The position numbers and the translations under genes are program-made. 64,000 nt of DNA from Aquipluma nitroreducens (GTDB lineage Bacteria; Bacteroidota; Bacteroidia; Bacteroidales; Prolixibacteraceae), in assembly GCF_009689585.1 (NCBI RefSeq), contig NZ_AP018694.1, positions 5,199,501 through 5,263,500 on the forward strand. The letters run 5' to 3'. Positions 8,993 to 17,120 of this stretch are shown here, piece by piece (the first letter of the stretch is position 1; each line of letters opens with the position of its first letter). The notes below the pieces were generated by a model, which saw only the letters and a program-made list of their open reading frames with translations, did not search any database and was not told where the DNA came from.

Positions 8993-9916
8993 ATGAATTC
9001 TTCGTTTGATATTTATGAAATGGTTACCAACCTGATTATTGAACGCCTTGAAGCAGGTGTTGTTCCTTGGCAAATGCCTTGGAAAGCAGAGATCGGATTC
9101 CCTCAGAACATGGTCCACAAAAAGGCTTATCGGGGATTTAATTTCTGGTTGCTGCTTACTGTAGCAGATAAGTTCGGGTCTCCGTTCTTTCTCACCTTCA
9201 ACCAGATCAAAGAATTAGGTGGACACGTTTTGAAAGGTGAAAAAGGTTTCCCTGTCGTGTTTTGGAAGTTGCTGGATACGGAAGAAAAAGATGGTAGCAT
9301 TGACCACATCCCTTTCCTTCGGTATTACACTGTTTTTAACCTGAAACAAACCGAAGGTATTGATGAAAGCAAGGTCCCAGCGACTGAAGCGCATGACCAT
9401 GTATTTGATCCGATTGGCAATGCTGAACAGTTAATCGAGTTTTGGTACGATAGCCCTGAAATCAGGCTCGACCAATCACACGCTTTCTATTCACCTACTG
9501 GTGATTATGTCGGAATGCCAAACCCACGGACTTTCTTCAGGGACGAACAGTATTACTCGACACTTTACCACGAGCTAGTCCATTCTACAGGGCATATCAA
9601 CAGGACTGGCCGACATGAAAAGCTACATGATCATAAGTTCGGTTCTCAGGATTATAGCCAGGAAGAACTGGTTGCCGAATTGGGAGCCGCATACCTGTGT
9701 TACATGACCGGAATTCAAAATGCCACAATAGACAACAGTGCTGCCTACATCAAAAGCTGGATTGGCAAATTCAAGGAAGATAAAAAGATGTTGCTGATTG
9801 CTTCTTCACAGGCACAAAAGGCTGTTGATTACATACTGGAACACCAGGTTCATCCCAACCAGGCGGCAAGTGCCGCTTTGGTTGACTTGGTTGACCAAAT
9901 GGCGGAGGCAGTTTAG
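8993..9916 (+). CDS. ArdC-like antirestriction / zincin metallopeptidase protein
   Basis: 307 residues. Residues ~5-125 form the ArdC N-terminal ssDNA-binding type domain (IIERLEAGVVPWQMPW, KAYRGFNFWLL, VLKGEKGFPVVFW). Residues ~150-290 are the zincin-like metallopeptidase domain with HELVHSTGH (HExxH plus third His) and a downstream glutamate in EELVAELGAAYL. ArdC proteins of plasmids and conjugative elements protect incoming DNA against restriction. The length is normal and all metal-binding residues are present. It follows leader repeat copy 1 by 60 bp and precedes the methylase-like gene by 56 bp. Its GC content is clearly higher than that of the flanking AT-rich modules. The family call is firm; antirestriction in this host is inferred. 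Confidence 0.88.
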   Translation: MNSSFDIYEMVTNLIIERLEAGVVPWQMPWKAEIGFPQNMVHKKAYRGFNFWLLLTVADKFGSPFFLTFNQIKELGGHVLKGEKGFPVVFWKLLDTEEKDGSIDHIPFLRYYTVFNLKQTEGIDESKVPATEAHDHVFDPIGNAEQLIEFWYDSPEIRLDQSHAFYSPTGDYVGMPNPRTFFRDEQYYSTLYHELVHSTGHINRTGRHEKLHDHKFGSQDYSQEELVAELGAAYLCYMTGIQNATIDNSAAYIKSWIGKFKEDKKMLLIASSQAQKAVDYILEHQVHPNQAASAALVDLVDQMAEAV

Positions 9917-9930
9917 CCTTCGCCATTTTT
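9901..9930 (+). terminator. Hairpin overlapping the ardC-like stop codon
   Basis: GGCGGAGGC (9901-9909) can pair with GCCTTCGCC (9916-9924), followed by ATTTTT. The stem includes the stop codon. It may terminate or attenuate transcription before the methylase-like gene. Confidence 0.5.
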
Positions 9931-9972
9931 ATCTCAAAATTTCACAGTTAGAAACAATTAAAGATTCAAGAT

Positions 9973-10680
9973 ATGGAACAGTTTAAAAGTTTTTCCCAGT
10001 ATATCCTGCAAATCGGCTATAAATATGGTTTGCATTCGGTGTTTGATGATTTCCTTGAAATGGTAGTTTGTGCTTTATCATTGGGAGCAAAGGAAGATCG
10101 CTACCATGAAATCGTCCGAAACTATGAAAAACCGGATGCCTATCTGATGGCTGAAGCTTTTGGTTCACTGGTCATCGAAATGGACAATAACGGCGACGGG
10201 CTTAAAGATGGCTTTGGTGATTTTTACATGGAATACCTAAGCTATGGCAGGAATGGGCAGTTTTTCACCCCAGAACCGATATGCGATATGATGGCCCGGA
10301 TAGTAAACCCTGCTGGTTTTGGGGAGCGGGTGGCTGATTGTTGTTGTGGCTCTGGCCGGATGTTGCTGGCAGCAGCAAAAATAAACCGGAATTCGTTGTT
10401 TTTCGGAGCTGATATAGACCGAACCTGTGCGATGATGTGTTTAATAAACTTATGCCTTAATGGACTTCTGGGAGAAGTTTGTTGGATGGATACGCTGATG
10501 AATCGTTTTTACGGAGGTTGGCGAGTCGAACTTCACCCCGAGAAGGCAGTCCCATACATCAGGGAAATAACCAAAGAAGAAAGCTATCTGGTGTTGAGAT
10601 TGCCGGAGAAAAAGGAAGAAATCGTCAAAAAACAGATCTCGGCAGCGGGAGTATTTCAGCAGTTGTTGTTTGAATTCTAG
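9973..10680 (+). CDS. N6-adenine DNA methylase-like protein lacking motif IV
   Basis: 235 residues resembling the SAM-binding half of type I (HsdM-like) N6-adenine methylases: GQFFTPEPICDMMARI (residues ~96-111) and the motif I variant VADCCCGSGRMLLAA (~120-134), then FFGADID and a DTLMNRF segment. The catalytic NPPF/NPPY motif expected after this point is missing; the sequence goes on to YGGWRVELHP and ends about 60 residues later. It is therefore likely a SAM-binding protein without methyltransferase activity, or a partner of another subunit. Small genes of this kind are common in Bacteroidota mobile elements beside ardC-like genes. A strong terminator follows. Confidence 0.72.
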   Translation: MEQFKSFSQYILQIGYKYGLHSVFDDFLEMVVCALSLGAKEDRYHEIVRNYEKPDAYLMAEAFGSLVIEMDNNGDGLKDGFGDFYMEYLSYGRNGQFFTPEPICDMMARIVNPAGFGERVADCCCGSGRMLLAAAKINRNSLFFGADIDRTCAMMCLINLCLNGLLGEVCWMDTLMNRFYGGWRVELHPEKAVPYIREITKEESYLVLRLPEKKEEIVKKQISAAGVFQQLLFEF

Positions 10681-10701
10681 GGGCTGAAAAGCCCCTTTTT
10701 T
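10680..10701 (+). terminator. Rho-independent terminator after methylase-like gene
   Basis: Stem GGGGCT/AGCCCC with a GAAA loop, followed by T6. It begins at the stop codon. Confidence 0.85.
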
Positions 10702-10748
10702 GTTCATTCAATGTTTTGATAGGTAAAATCACTCCATTTAAAATTGCA

Positions 10749-10931
10749 AGCAAAGATATTTACGCTTCACGGAACGGTAAAGGGGAACTCGCTTTTCATG
10801 GCTCGTTTCCTTCGGATGCGTTCAGTTTCATGGATTGCCCATTTCGGGCATGAAACTGACATGCACCCCATTGACCTGATCCGTGACAGCTCAATGTCCG
10901 GTATGCCGAAATTTTAACCGGCGTGCCAGAT
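10749..10931 (+). repeat. Structured leader repeat, copy 2
   Basis: Second copy of the element at 8747-8933, with the same hairpin (CAGTTTCAT/ATGAAACTG around GCCC/GGGC) and the same end, GGCGTGCCAGAT. It lies directly upstream of the small gene at 10954. Placement of both copies 23-60 bp before start codons, each after an independent terminator or gap, supports a promoter/leader role. Confidence 0.7.
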
Positions 10932-10953
10932 GCCAATATAAAGCCACAGGGCA

Positions 10954-11325
10954 GTGGAAAATAATATGAATAATGCAGCTAAAAAACTCAATGCTGAAGG
11001 TGATGAACAAGCCAAAACCTCTTTGGCAGTGGTAAAGAATGAAGAAAAAGTTACCCCGGAGATTCCTTCTTTGGAGCATCGCATCCAGAAAGTTGAAGAC
11101 CTGAGCATGCTCATTGAGAAGTGGCGCAAGCTCACTGAAACCCGCAGAAACCTGCAAACTTTCTCCTTGGGTGCCGATGGCCTGGGTGCAACCGTATTCC
11201 TGCGGGACGCATCAGGAAAAGAGTTTAAAACCTCCAATACTCCGGTAGTATCCGCTGTGATGGAAGAAATCAAAACGACTCTGGATGAACGGATCAAGGA
11301 AGTTGAAACCCAGATCAAATTTTGA
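10954..11325 (+). CDS. Small conserved mobile-element protein, function unknown
   Basis: 123 residues from a GTG at 10954, or 119 from the ATG at 10966; the ATG is likelier. The first 35 residues are polar and probably disordered. Residues ~40-70 form a charged helix (LEHRIQKVEDLSMLIEKWRKL), followed by a short segment, SLGADGLGATVFLRD, and a C-terminal helix, EEIKTTLDERIKEVETQI. I recognise the type as cargo of Bacteroidota integrative elements but know no function. It has its own leader repeat and terminator, so it is a single-gene unit. Confidence 0.65.
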   Translation: MENNMNNAAKKLNAEGDEQAKTSLAVVKNEEKVTPEIPSLEHRIQKVEDLSMLIEKWRKLTETRRNLQTFSLGADGLGATVFLRDASGKEFKTSNTPVVSAVMEEIKTTLDERIKEVETQIKF

Positions 11326-11332
11326 AAAAGGA

Positions 11333-11358
11333 AAGAGGCGAAACGCCTCTTTTTTTTG
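11333..11358 (+). terminator. Rho-independent terminator
   Basis: Perfect stem AAGAGGCG/CGCCTCTT with an AAA loop and a T run, 8 bp after the stop codon of the small cargo gene. Confidence 0.9.
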
Positions 11359-11694
11359 TCGCTAAAGCTTAAAGATTTTTGTTGAATTCAACTGCCCTCA
11401 CAAGCCAACGTTCAACTCAAAGGCTTAAAAGAGCTGCAATCTGCCCTCGCACCCGCTGCCGGATTGAGATGGCAATTATGGAAGAGAGTTTTTAATACAA
11501 AATTTATTTAACTCTATACTTTAACTCTTTACGATTAAATAGCTAATGAAAAAAATAGATCACTTAAAATACATTGTTGTTCTTTTTGTCAGCTAAAATA
11601 ATTAAAATTGCTATTTAAAATAAAATTGAAGCTTTAATGAACTATTGACACATAGCCTGTAATCGCTAAAATATAATTCTGAAATGACACTTTT
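11359..11694. other. Gene-free junction before the ABC-3C operon
   Basis: About 335 bp. The first ~135 bp have moderate GC with no open frame I can assign; from about 11495 the sequence turns strongly AT-rich and stays so through the next operon. This looks like the seam between the cargo block and an acquired defence module. The promoter of the operon should lie here, but I see no clear one. Confidence 0.4.
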
Positions 11695-12810
11695 ATGACA
11701 GGTAAAATCACCAATAATGCATCAGAATCGACAAAAGCTATAGTGCATCAATTCTATGTTGCACTTGAAAAATGTTTCGAATTAGAGGAAGGGGAATCTG
11801 TTTATGTTGAATATTACGGTGATGTTTCTATTGATGGTAAGTCTCAGATTGAAGTCAAAAAATTCCAAAGAACATTAACAAATCTCGATCATAATTTCTG
11901 GAATACTCTTAAAAATTGGATGGAAGACAAATTTCCCCATGAACGATTTAAAACTCTTATTTTATGCACAACACAGGAAATAAGTTCGCAAAGCGTCTTT
12001 AGGAGCTGGAATGAAAATAGTTTTGATATAAGATTAAAAGATTTGACAGATGTATGCTGCAAATATTTTAATCAAAAGAAACGAGATGAAACAACGGTAA
12101 AGCTATTGAATTACATTTTTGATAAATCCCGAAGAGAAAAACTAAACAGTATACTTCCAAAAATAGTAATTCAATCATCCCAAAAATACTATCAAAGCCT
12201 CCAAAGCAGCATTAAAGATAGATTTGCAAAGGGAATTCCAAGGTCAAGTAAAGATCAATTCATAAGAGGATTATTAGGTTTCATTATATCGCCAGATGTT
12301 ACAGAAAACAAATGGGAAATAACAAATGAAAAATTTTCAAAGGAAGTAGAGGATTTGACAGCCATCTTAAAAAAGGACTCAATTATATTCCCTCAAAAAA
12401 TCGAATTAAAGAACATTGACGATAAGAAGCACTTGAATTCTACTTTTGTTAAGAAAATTGAGGATATTGACTACAACGAAGTAATCCCATCTGCGATCTC
12501 AGATTATATTCACACCAATATGTTAATACTACAAGACAATTGGTCTAGTACGCGTTGTAAAGAATTAGAACAATATAAAGACGGTATAAATGAAGCTCAT
12601 GCAATAAAATATCGTCAAACCAAAAGAAATAGCCAGAATAGCAATATCATTAATGCTTCAAAGGATTTTTATGATAATTTCATTGGAGAAGATCCTAACA
12701 CTTTTTACATATACAACACCGTACCTCCATATTTCAGAAGAGGGTTAATTCAAAATATGGCTAATGATATTGAAAAATATAAAATCGAGTGGAAACTAAA
12801 CAATGAGTGA
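11695..12810 (+). CDS. ABC-three-component system effector with restriction-nuclease-like N-terminus
   Basis: 371 residues. Residues ~15-75 (HQFYVALEKCFEL, VYVEYYGDVSIDGKSQIEVK, then LTNLDHNFWNTLKNWM) resemble the DUF4297/Cap4-type PD-(D/E)xK nuclease fold, with D43 and the E53-V-K55 pair as candidate catalytic residues. The C-terminal half (~170-371) is the part expected to dock onto the ABC-3C partners. The gene overlaps the next by 8 bp and that one overlaps the ATPase gene by 4 bp, the tight layout typical of ABC-3C operons. In the published model of these systems, the DUF3732/SMC-like ATPase senses invasion and licenses the effector to cut DNA. Assignment as effector rests on both position and motif. 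Confidence 0.7.
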   Translation: MTGKITNNASESTKAIVHQFYVALEKCFELEEGESVYVEYYGDVSIDGKSQIEVKKFQRTLTNLDHNFWNTLKNWMEDKFPHERFKTLILCTTQEISSQSVFRSWNENSFDIRLKDLTDVCCKYFNQKKRDETTVKLLNYIFDKSRREKLNSILPKIVIQSSQKYYQSLQSSIKDRFAKGIPRSSKDQFIRGLLGFIISPDVTENKWEITNEKFSKEVEDLTAILKKDSIIFPQKIELKNIDDKKHLNSTFVKKIEDIDYNEVIPSAISDYIHTNMLILQDNWSSTRCKELEQYKDGINEAHAIKYRQTKRNSQNSNIINASKDFYDNFIGEDPNTFYIYNTVPPYFRRGLIQNMANDIEKYKIEWKLNNE

Positions 12811-13267
12811 TTTCAGCAAAAGCATACATACAATCTATAATAATCCATTTATTCTGACTCCAGTTCTAGTAACATTTTACAAGAACTATGTTGGGCTAAA
12901 AAACGATATATTACTGGCTTATTTGATTTTCCCAATAGTTTTGGAACAAGAACATATCCAAAAAATAAAAAGAATTAATTCAAAAACGCCACTAAGTCGT
13001 TTTACAAAGGATAAAGATTTTATTTCTGGATTTTATGATCGAGTAGAAACATATAGGAGTGTTACTAATCTATGTTTACAATACGCTATCGATAGTAAAT
13101 ATATCCTTGTAGATAAAAATATGAGCGTAAAAGTAATTACTGAGGACGTTTTCTTTGTTGACCCATTGCTTAAAGATGCCATAGAATTATCCAATAAACT
13201 TTATAAAGTCTTTAGAAAAATTAATGTGATAAATATTTACCAAGCATTTGGAATAAAAAAATTATGA
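12803..13267 (+). CDS. ABC-three-component system middle component
   Basis: 154 residues. It has the features of the ABC-3C middle-component family: an N-terminal NNPF segment (IYNNPFILTPVLVTFY), a hydrophobic LAYLIFPIVLEQEH helix, then SRFTKDKDFISGFYDRV and a helical C-terminus that may be wHTH-like. This family links the ATPase to the effector. It overlaps the effector gene by 8 bp and the ATPase gene by 4 bp. There is no enzyme motif. Sequence conservation in this family is low, so operon position supports the call as much as sequence does. Confidence 0.75.
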   Translation: MSDFSKSIHTIYNNPFILTPVLVTFYKNYVGLKNDILLAYLIFPIVLEQEHIQKIKRINSKTPLSRFTKDKDFISGFYDRVETYRSVTNLCLQYAIDSKYILVDKNMSVKVITEDVFFVDPLLKDAIELSNKLYKVFRKINVINIYQAFGIKKL

Positions 13268-14193
13268 GAAGCTATGTTGCCAAAATAGGATTGTTTGATA
13301 AAATAGGGAATGAACATTCCGTAGAATTACAACCGGGAATAAATGTTATTACCGGAAGATCATCAACCGGGAAAAGTGCATTAATTGAAATATTTGATTA
13401 TTGCTTTGGCAGTTCCGAAGAAACTATTCCTGATGGAATTATTACCGATAATGCTGAAATTTATTTTGTTATTCTTTCCATCAAAAAGGCTTTTCTTGTT
13501 CTGGCTAGAAATCCAAGTATTAGTACAAAGGTCTTTTTAAAATATGACCTCAAGTTTAACAACGATTTGTTGATAGATAGAGAGTATTTTGAGGAAGACT
13601 ATTTTCTATCCTTGAATGATTTCAAATCGACACTTGGCAATTTTTTAGGGATTGACATAATTGACACCGACGAAGACTTAGAGCAAAAAAAACTAAGGAA
13701 AAGAAGTAAAGGAAGGCCCTCAGTACGCAATATGACTTCATATTTTTTGCAACATCAGAATCTGATTGCCAATAAACATTCATTATTTTATCGATTTGAT
13801 CAAAAAGAAAAAAGAGAACAAACGATAGATCAGTTTAAGATATTCTGCGGTTTTGTAGATCAAGAATACTATTTGAAGAAGCAGGCATTAAATGAACTTA
13901 GGGTTGAATTAGAAAGAGAGAAAAGGCTAAATCTATCTCACAATGATTATAAAAATCAATTATCAATAAAGCTTCAGGATTATTTAAATGACTATAACTA
14001 TATTGTTGGCAAGCCATTGTTTGATCAATTCGCATCAAATATTTTAAAAGCACCCAAACAGTATCTGGATAATATTGAAGACTATGAAATAGATCCTGAT
14101 TATGAATCTGATGGATTTGTAAAAAGATTAAAAAAATTAAACGAAGAAAAAAATACCGAATTAGGGAATAAAGAGAAAAGGCAATTCGTTTAA
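13264..14193 (+). CDS. DUF3732 ABC-3C ATPase, N-terminal part (frameshifted)
   Basis: 309 residues from an ATG that overlaps the preceding stop. Walker A is GRSSTGKS (residues 31-38) in the context INVITGRSSTGKSALIEIFDYC, which is diagnostic of the DUF3732 Rad50/SMC-like ATPases of ABC-3C systems. Residues ~205-300 begin a coiled coil. The frame then ends at TAA 14191-14193, while the coiled coil continues in the -1 frame from about 14178, followed by the zinc-hook motif CPFC at 14289-14300. The intact protein would be about 668 residues. One extra base in the A4 run at 14176-14179 restores it. It may be a pseudogene, an assembly error or, less likely, a recoded gene. Confidence 0.75.
   Translation: MRSYVAKIGLFDKIGNEHSVELQPGINVITGRSSTGKSALIEIFDYCFGSSEETIPDGIITDNAEIYFVILSIKKAFLVLARNPSISTKVFLKYDLKFNNDLLIDREYFEEDYFLSLNDFKSTLGNFLGIDIIDTDEDLEQKKLRKRSKGRPSVRNMTSYFLQHQNLIANKHSLFYRFDQKEKREQTIDQFKIFCGFVDQEYYLKKQALNELRVELEREKRLNLSHNDYKNQLSIKLQDYLNDYNYIVGKPLFDQFASNILKAPKQYLDNIEDYEIDPDYESDGFVKRLKKLNEEKNTELGNKEKRQFV
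14176..14193 (+). other. Frameshift point in the DUF3732 gene
   Basis: The 0-frame reads GAG AAA AGG CAA and stops 12 bases later; the -1 frame reads AAG GCA ATT CGT and continues as K-A-I-R-L-N-Q. The joint lies in GAAAAGG. There is no canonical slippery heptamer here (G AAA AGG), so an indel is more likely than programmed slippage. Confidence 0.7.
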
Positions 14194-14390
14194 ATCAAAT
14201 CGATTCGACCATCCAATATGCAAACAAGTATTCTGATACTATCGATAATATTAAACCTATAGAGGATGCAAGAAAAAGTAATTCAGAGTGTCCATTTTGT
14301 CGAAAGAATTATAATGAACTTGAAAAAGAATCCAATAAACTTTCAAATGCAATAAACTGGCTTAATTCCGAGCTACGAAAAACGCCTTTA

Positions 14391-15269
14391 TTGCTTGATT
14401 CACTCCAACCGGAAAAAAGGAAAATTGAAAAGGAAATATCCGACATAAATGGCACCATCTTCAAACTCAACAAAGAAATTGAGGAAATACTTAAAATAAA
14501 CGACGAGTTAAAAAGAAACAAATCTCTCGAAGAGCAAGGTTTCAAAATTATTCTACAGATTGAGAATATCTTAGAAGAGGCCATCGATATTAACAAACAA
14601 AATTTAGAGCAAAAGGTTAAAGACCTTGAACGTAAAATAGATAAACTTGAAAAAGAAATTGCTGAAAACTATAACTACGAATCAAAACTTGAAAAAGCTC
14701 AGAAATATATTAACAAACAAATGAATTTGTTTGGGTCAAAATTAGAATTTGAGAAAACCTATCAACCAATCAATTTAAATTTTGATGTTGAAGCATTTGA
14801 ACTTTATCATTTGAAAAAGGATAAAAAAACCGTTTACCTCAGATCGATGGGTAGTGGAGCCAATTGGCTTTATTCTCATGTCTGCCTTTTCACAAGCTTG
14901 CTCCGTTACTTTTGTTCATTAAAGAATAGATGTAAAATCCCTTCAATCTTATTTCTTGATCAACCTAGCCAGGTTTATTTTCCTACGATCATTGACACTG
15001 ATACTACTAAGTTCGATCCAAATTCACTCAAAAAGTTTGAGAATAAAGAAAAGAGTGTTGATGACGACTTAAAGGCAGTAACCAATCTGTTTGACCAGTT
15101 GGTAGCTTTCTGTTATTCAACAGAGGTCGAAACAGGAATAAAACCACAAATAATAATTACTGACCACGCCGATAATCTCGATCTTGAAAATGCAAATTTT
15201 GAAGAGCTAGTTAATGGCAGAAGATGGAGAGAAGAAAATAGCGGATTAGTAAAATTATCATCAAAATAA
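14391..15269 (+). CDS. DUF3732 ABC-3C ATPase, C-terminal part (frameshifted)
   Basis: Continuation of the ATPase gene in the -1 frame. The frame is open from 14172; TTG 14391 is only the first possible start and is not convincing, because the zinc hook NSECPFCRKN at 14280-14309 lies upstream in the same frame. After the coiled coil come the signature-like segment SMGSGANWLYSHV, Walker B PSILFLDQPSQVYFP (Asp as ligand) and the switch His in IIITDHADNL, all standard for DUF3732. Everything needed for ATP hydrolysis is therefore encoded across the two frames. Confidence 0.7.
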   Translation: MLDSLQPEKRKIEKEISDINGTIFKLNKEIEEILKINDELKRNKSLEEQGFKIILQIENILEEAIDINKQNLEQKVKDLERKIDKLEKEIAENYNYESKLEKAQKYINKQMNLFGSKLEFEKTYQPINLNFDVEAFELYHLKKDKKTVYLRSMGSGANWLYSHVCLFTSLLRYFCSLKNRCKIPSILFLDQPSQVYFPTIIDTDTTKFDPNSLKKFENKEKSVDDDLKAVTNLFDQLVAFCYSTEVETGIKPQIIITDHADNLDLENANFEELVNGRRWREENSGLVKLSSK

Positions 15270-15737
15270 ATAGGTAATACCAAAGTCCCATCTTATTGAA
15301 TAAGGCGTTGATGAAAATAGCAGGAAGGAACTTAATTTGTATTTTATGGCAAGTCAATATGGCTTTAATAACAAATAACAGCTTTTGTGAGTAAAATTTA
15401 GGAGATATTTAAAATATTTTCAATATTATTTGCATATATTTGTATCGTAATGAATTGAATATCAGTCGAGACTATATCGAGACCTATTGAAATAAGCGTT
15501 TTGTAAAATATTGATAATCAGCTTGGAATAAGGATGCGTTCAAACTCCAGCTGGGTCATAAACTACCGACCTAAAAAGCATCAAAATACATCAAATCAAT
15601 TTAAATACACTTTCTTCTTAATATCTGGGATAACCAAATCATTCATGTTTGGTCAAATTGGAAGAGACTATTTCGAGACCCCATATGATTGGCAACCAAT
15701 TCGAACTCCAAAACTTGGCTAATCAATTACTATTGTT
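15270..15737. other. Gene-free stretch with GAGAC repeats next to the integrase gene
   Basis: About 470 bp with no convincing gene. It holds two near-identical 17-mers, GAGACTATWTCGAGACC, at 15468-15484 and 15664-15680; the first also has an extra TCGAGAC 11 bp upstream. The inverse core GGTCTCGA recurs on the other side of the integrase gene. These are candidate integrase arm-binding sites. A 62-codon open frame at 15534 looks accidental. Confidence 0.45.
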
Positions 15738-16946
15738 TTATGCATTGCATAGTTTAGCTTCCAATACATCCATATCTTCTGATATCTTTTGATCCAATAC
15801 TTTTGCATATATCTGTGTTGTTTTCAAAGATGTATGTCCAAGTAATTTTGAAACAGTTTCTATTGGAACCCCGTTGCTAAGGGTCACCGTTGTGGCGAAT
15901 GTATGCCTGGCAATATGCATGGTAATATTCTTTTTAATAGTGCAGATGTCCCCTAATTCTTTCAAATAGCTGTTCATTTTTTGATTGGTTAATACAGGAA
16001 GTAAAAGGCTCTTGCCTGTAGTTTTTGGATAGTCCTCATACCGTTTCAATATTTCTTTTGCTTTGGGTAAAACAGGGATACGGCATCTATTATTCGTTTT
16101 TGACCGGTCTATTATAATCCATTCTTTGCCATCCGATTTTTGTTGAAGATGAATGTCGCTAAGTTTTGAAATATCCGCAAAGGAAAGTCCGGTATAACAG
16201 GCAAAAACAAATATATCCCGAACAACGGACAAACGTTCAATTTGAATTTGCTTTTCTTCAATCCGTTTCAGCTCTTCCATGGAAAGGATTTCCCGGTGTG
16301 TTTCATCCAACCCAACTTTAAATTTTGAATATGGGTTCTTATCAATATAGTCCAATGAAATGGCCAGATTTAAAACCCGTCTCAGATGCTTGTGGTAATT
16401 CCATGCCGTATTTTGGACATTGTTGAAATCCTTTTTAATAAAAACATCGAACGCATCCAGAAATTTGTAGTCGATACACTGAACTGAAATGTCAGGTCTT
16501 TTTAAACTGGAATTCATAAAATCAGCCAGACGCTTCCGGGAAGATTTATAATGCTTATAAGTTTCCATTGAATACCCTTTATTTAGCTTGGCAAGGATAC
16601 TATCCAGGTAATAATCGAATACAGCGAGAATCCCTTTTGACTCCTGAATATTCAAAAGTTTACGTTTAATTGTATTAGCATCAAAATCTTCATTTGTTGA
16701 CCGAAGTTGGTTAAAAATGTCCTGTATTTCAGTTTTTATACGATCAAGACGTTCATTGTCCACTCTTGCGCCAATGACTTTATCTTTTATCCGTTGTCGG
16801 ACAATATCCCAATGATCTGTTGATGAATAAATTCCAGTTGCAAGTTCAATACGGTTACCGAGGTAAGTAATCCTTACACAAACGGATGATTTACCATCAT
16901 CGGCTTTTCTGTTTTTTCTCAATAAAAAATTAGTAACAATTTTCAT
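15738..16946 (-). CDS. Tyrosine integrase of the genomic island (IntDOT-like)
   Basis: About 402 residues from the ATG at 16946 (MKIVTNFLLRKNRK); the frame extends upstream to 17048, but that part is low-complexity and follows no ribosome site. An arm-binding domain (residues ~1-85) is followed by a SAM-like core-binding domain (~110-210) and a catalytic domain (~215-402). Catalytic residues: HIARH (H343, R346), LLGH (H371) and Tyr in TTQIYAKV (near 380). At the usual Arg I position the sequence is TGLSFADI (Ser ~255), the same Ser-for-Arg change known from IntDOT of CTnDOT. It lies beside the 3' end of tRNA-Leu, the normal arrangement for an element integrated in that tRNA. Confidence 0.88.
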   Translation of the reverse strand: MKIVTNFLLRKNRKADDGKSSVCVRITYLGNRIELATGIYSSTDHWDIVRQRIKDKVIGARVDNERLDRIKTEIQDIFNQLRSTNEDFDANTIKRKLLNIQESKGILAVFDYYLDSILAKLNKGYSMETYKHYKSSRKRLADFMNSSLKRPDISVQCIDYKFLDAFDVFIKKDFNNVQNTAWNYHKHLRRVLNLAISLDYIDKNPYSKFKVGLDETHREILSMEELKRIEEKQIQIERLSVVRDIFVFACYTGLSFADISKLSDIHLQQKSDGKEWIIIDRSKTNNRCRIPVLPKAKEILKRYEDYPKTTGKSLLLPVLTNQKMNSYLKELGDICTIKKNITMHIARHTFATTVTLSNGVPIETVSKLLGHTSLKTTQIYAKVLDQKISEDMDVLEAKLCNA

Positions 16947-16975
16947 GGTACGACAATTAACAAAATTAAAAATCT

Positions 16976-17120
16976 GGTCTCGATGACGAACTAAAATACC
17001 CCATTTTGCACGATAAAAAAAGTGCAAAAATGAGTCAAAAAGAATCAAATAAAATGTTTTGAATCAATTCGTTGCGTGATTTGCCGCGACCAGAAAAAGT
17101 GAATTTGAGTTTGGTCTCGA
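16976..17120 (-). repeat. Inverse GGTCTCGAT sites upstream of the integrase gene
   Basis: GGTCTCGAT occurs at 16976-16984 and 17113-17121, the reverse complement of the TCGAGACC cores at 15477-15484 and 15673-15680. The four sites bracket the integrase gene in inverted orientation, as expected for arm-type sites or excision factor sites. Binding is inferred. Confidence 0.4.

Noticed and set aside
8689-9118. Minus-strand open frames over the first leader repeat
   Set aside because: They run across the hairpin repeat and into the ArdC-like gene on the other strand; the pattern follows the repeat and not protein selection.
10954-11325. Possible antitoxin or DNA-binding role for the small cargo protein
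   Set aside because: No helix-turn-helix, ribbon or toxin partner is visible; left as unknown.
15534-15722. 62-codon plus-strand open frame near the integrase
   Set aside because: Overlaps the GAGAC repeat sites, has no family resemblance and no convincing ribosome site; treated as accidental.
16947-17048. Upstream extension of the integrase frame
   Set aside because: The added residues are Phe/Arg-rich and unlike the family start; MKIVTNF at 16946 matches the usual arm-domain opening and a GGTCTCGA site lies in the extension.
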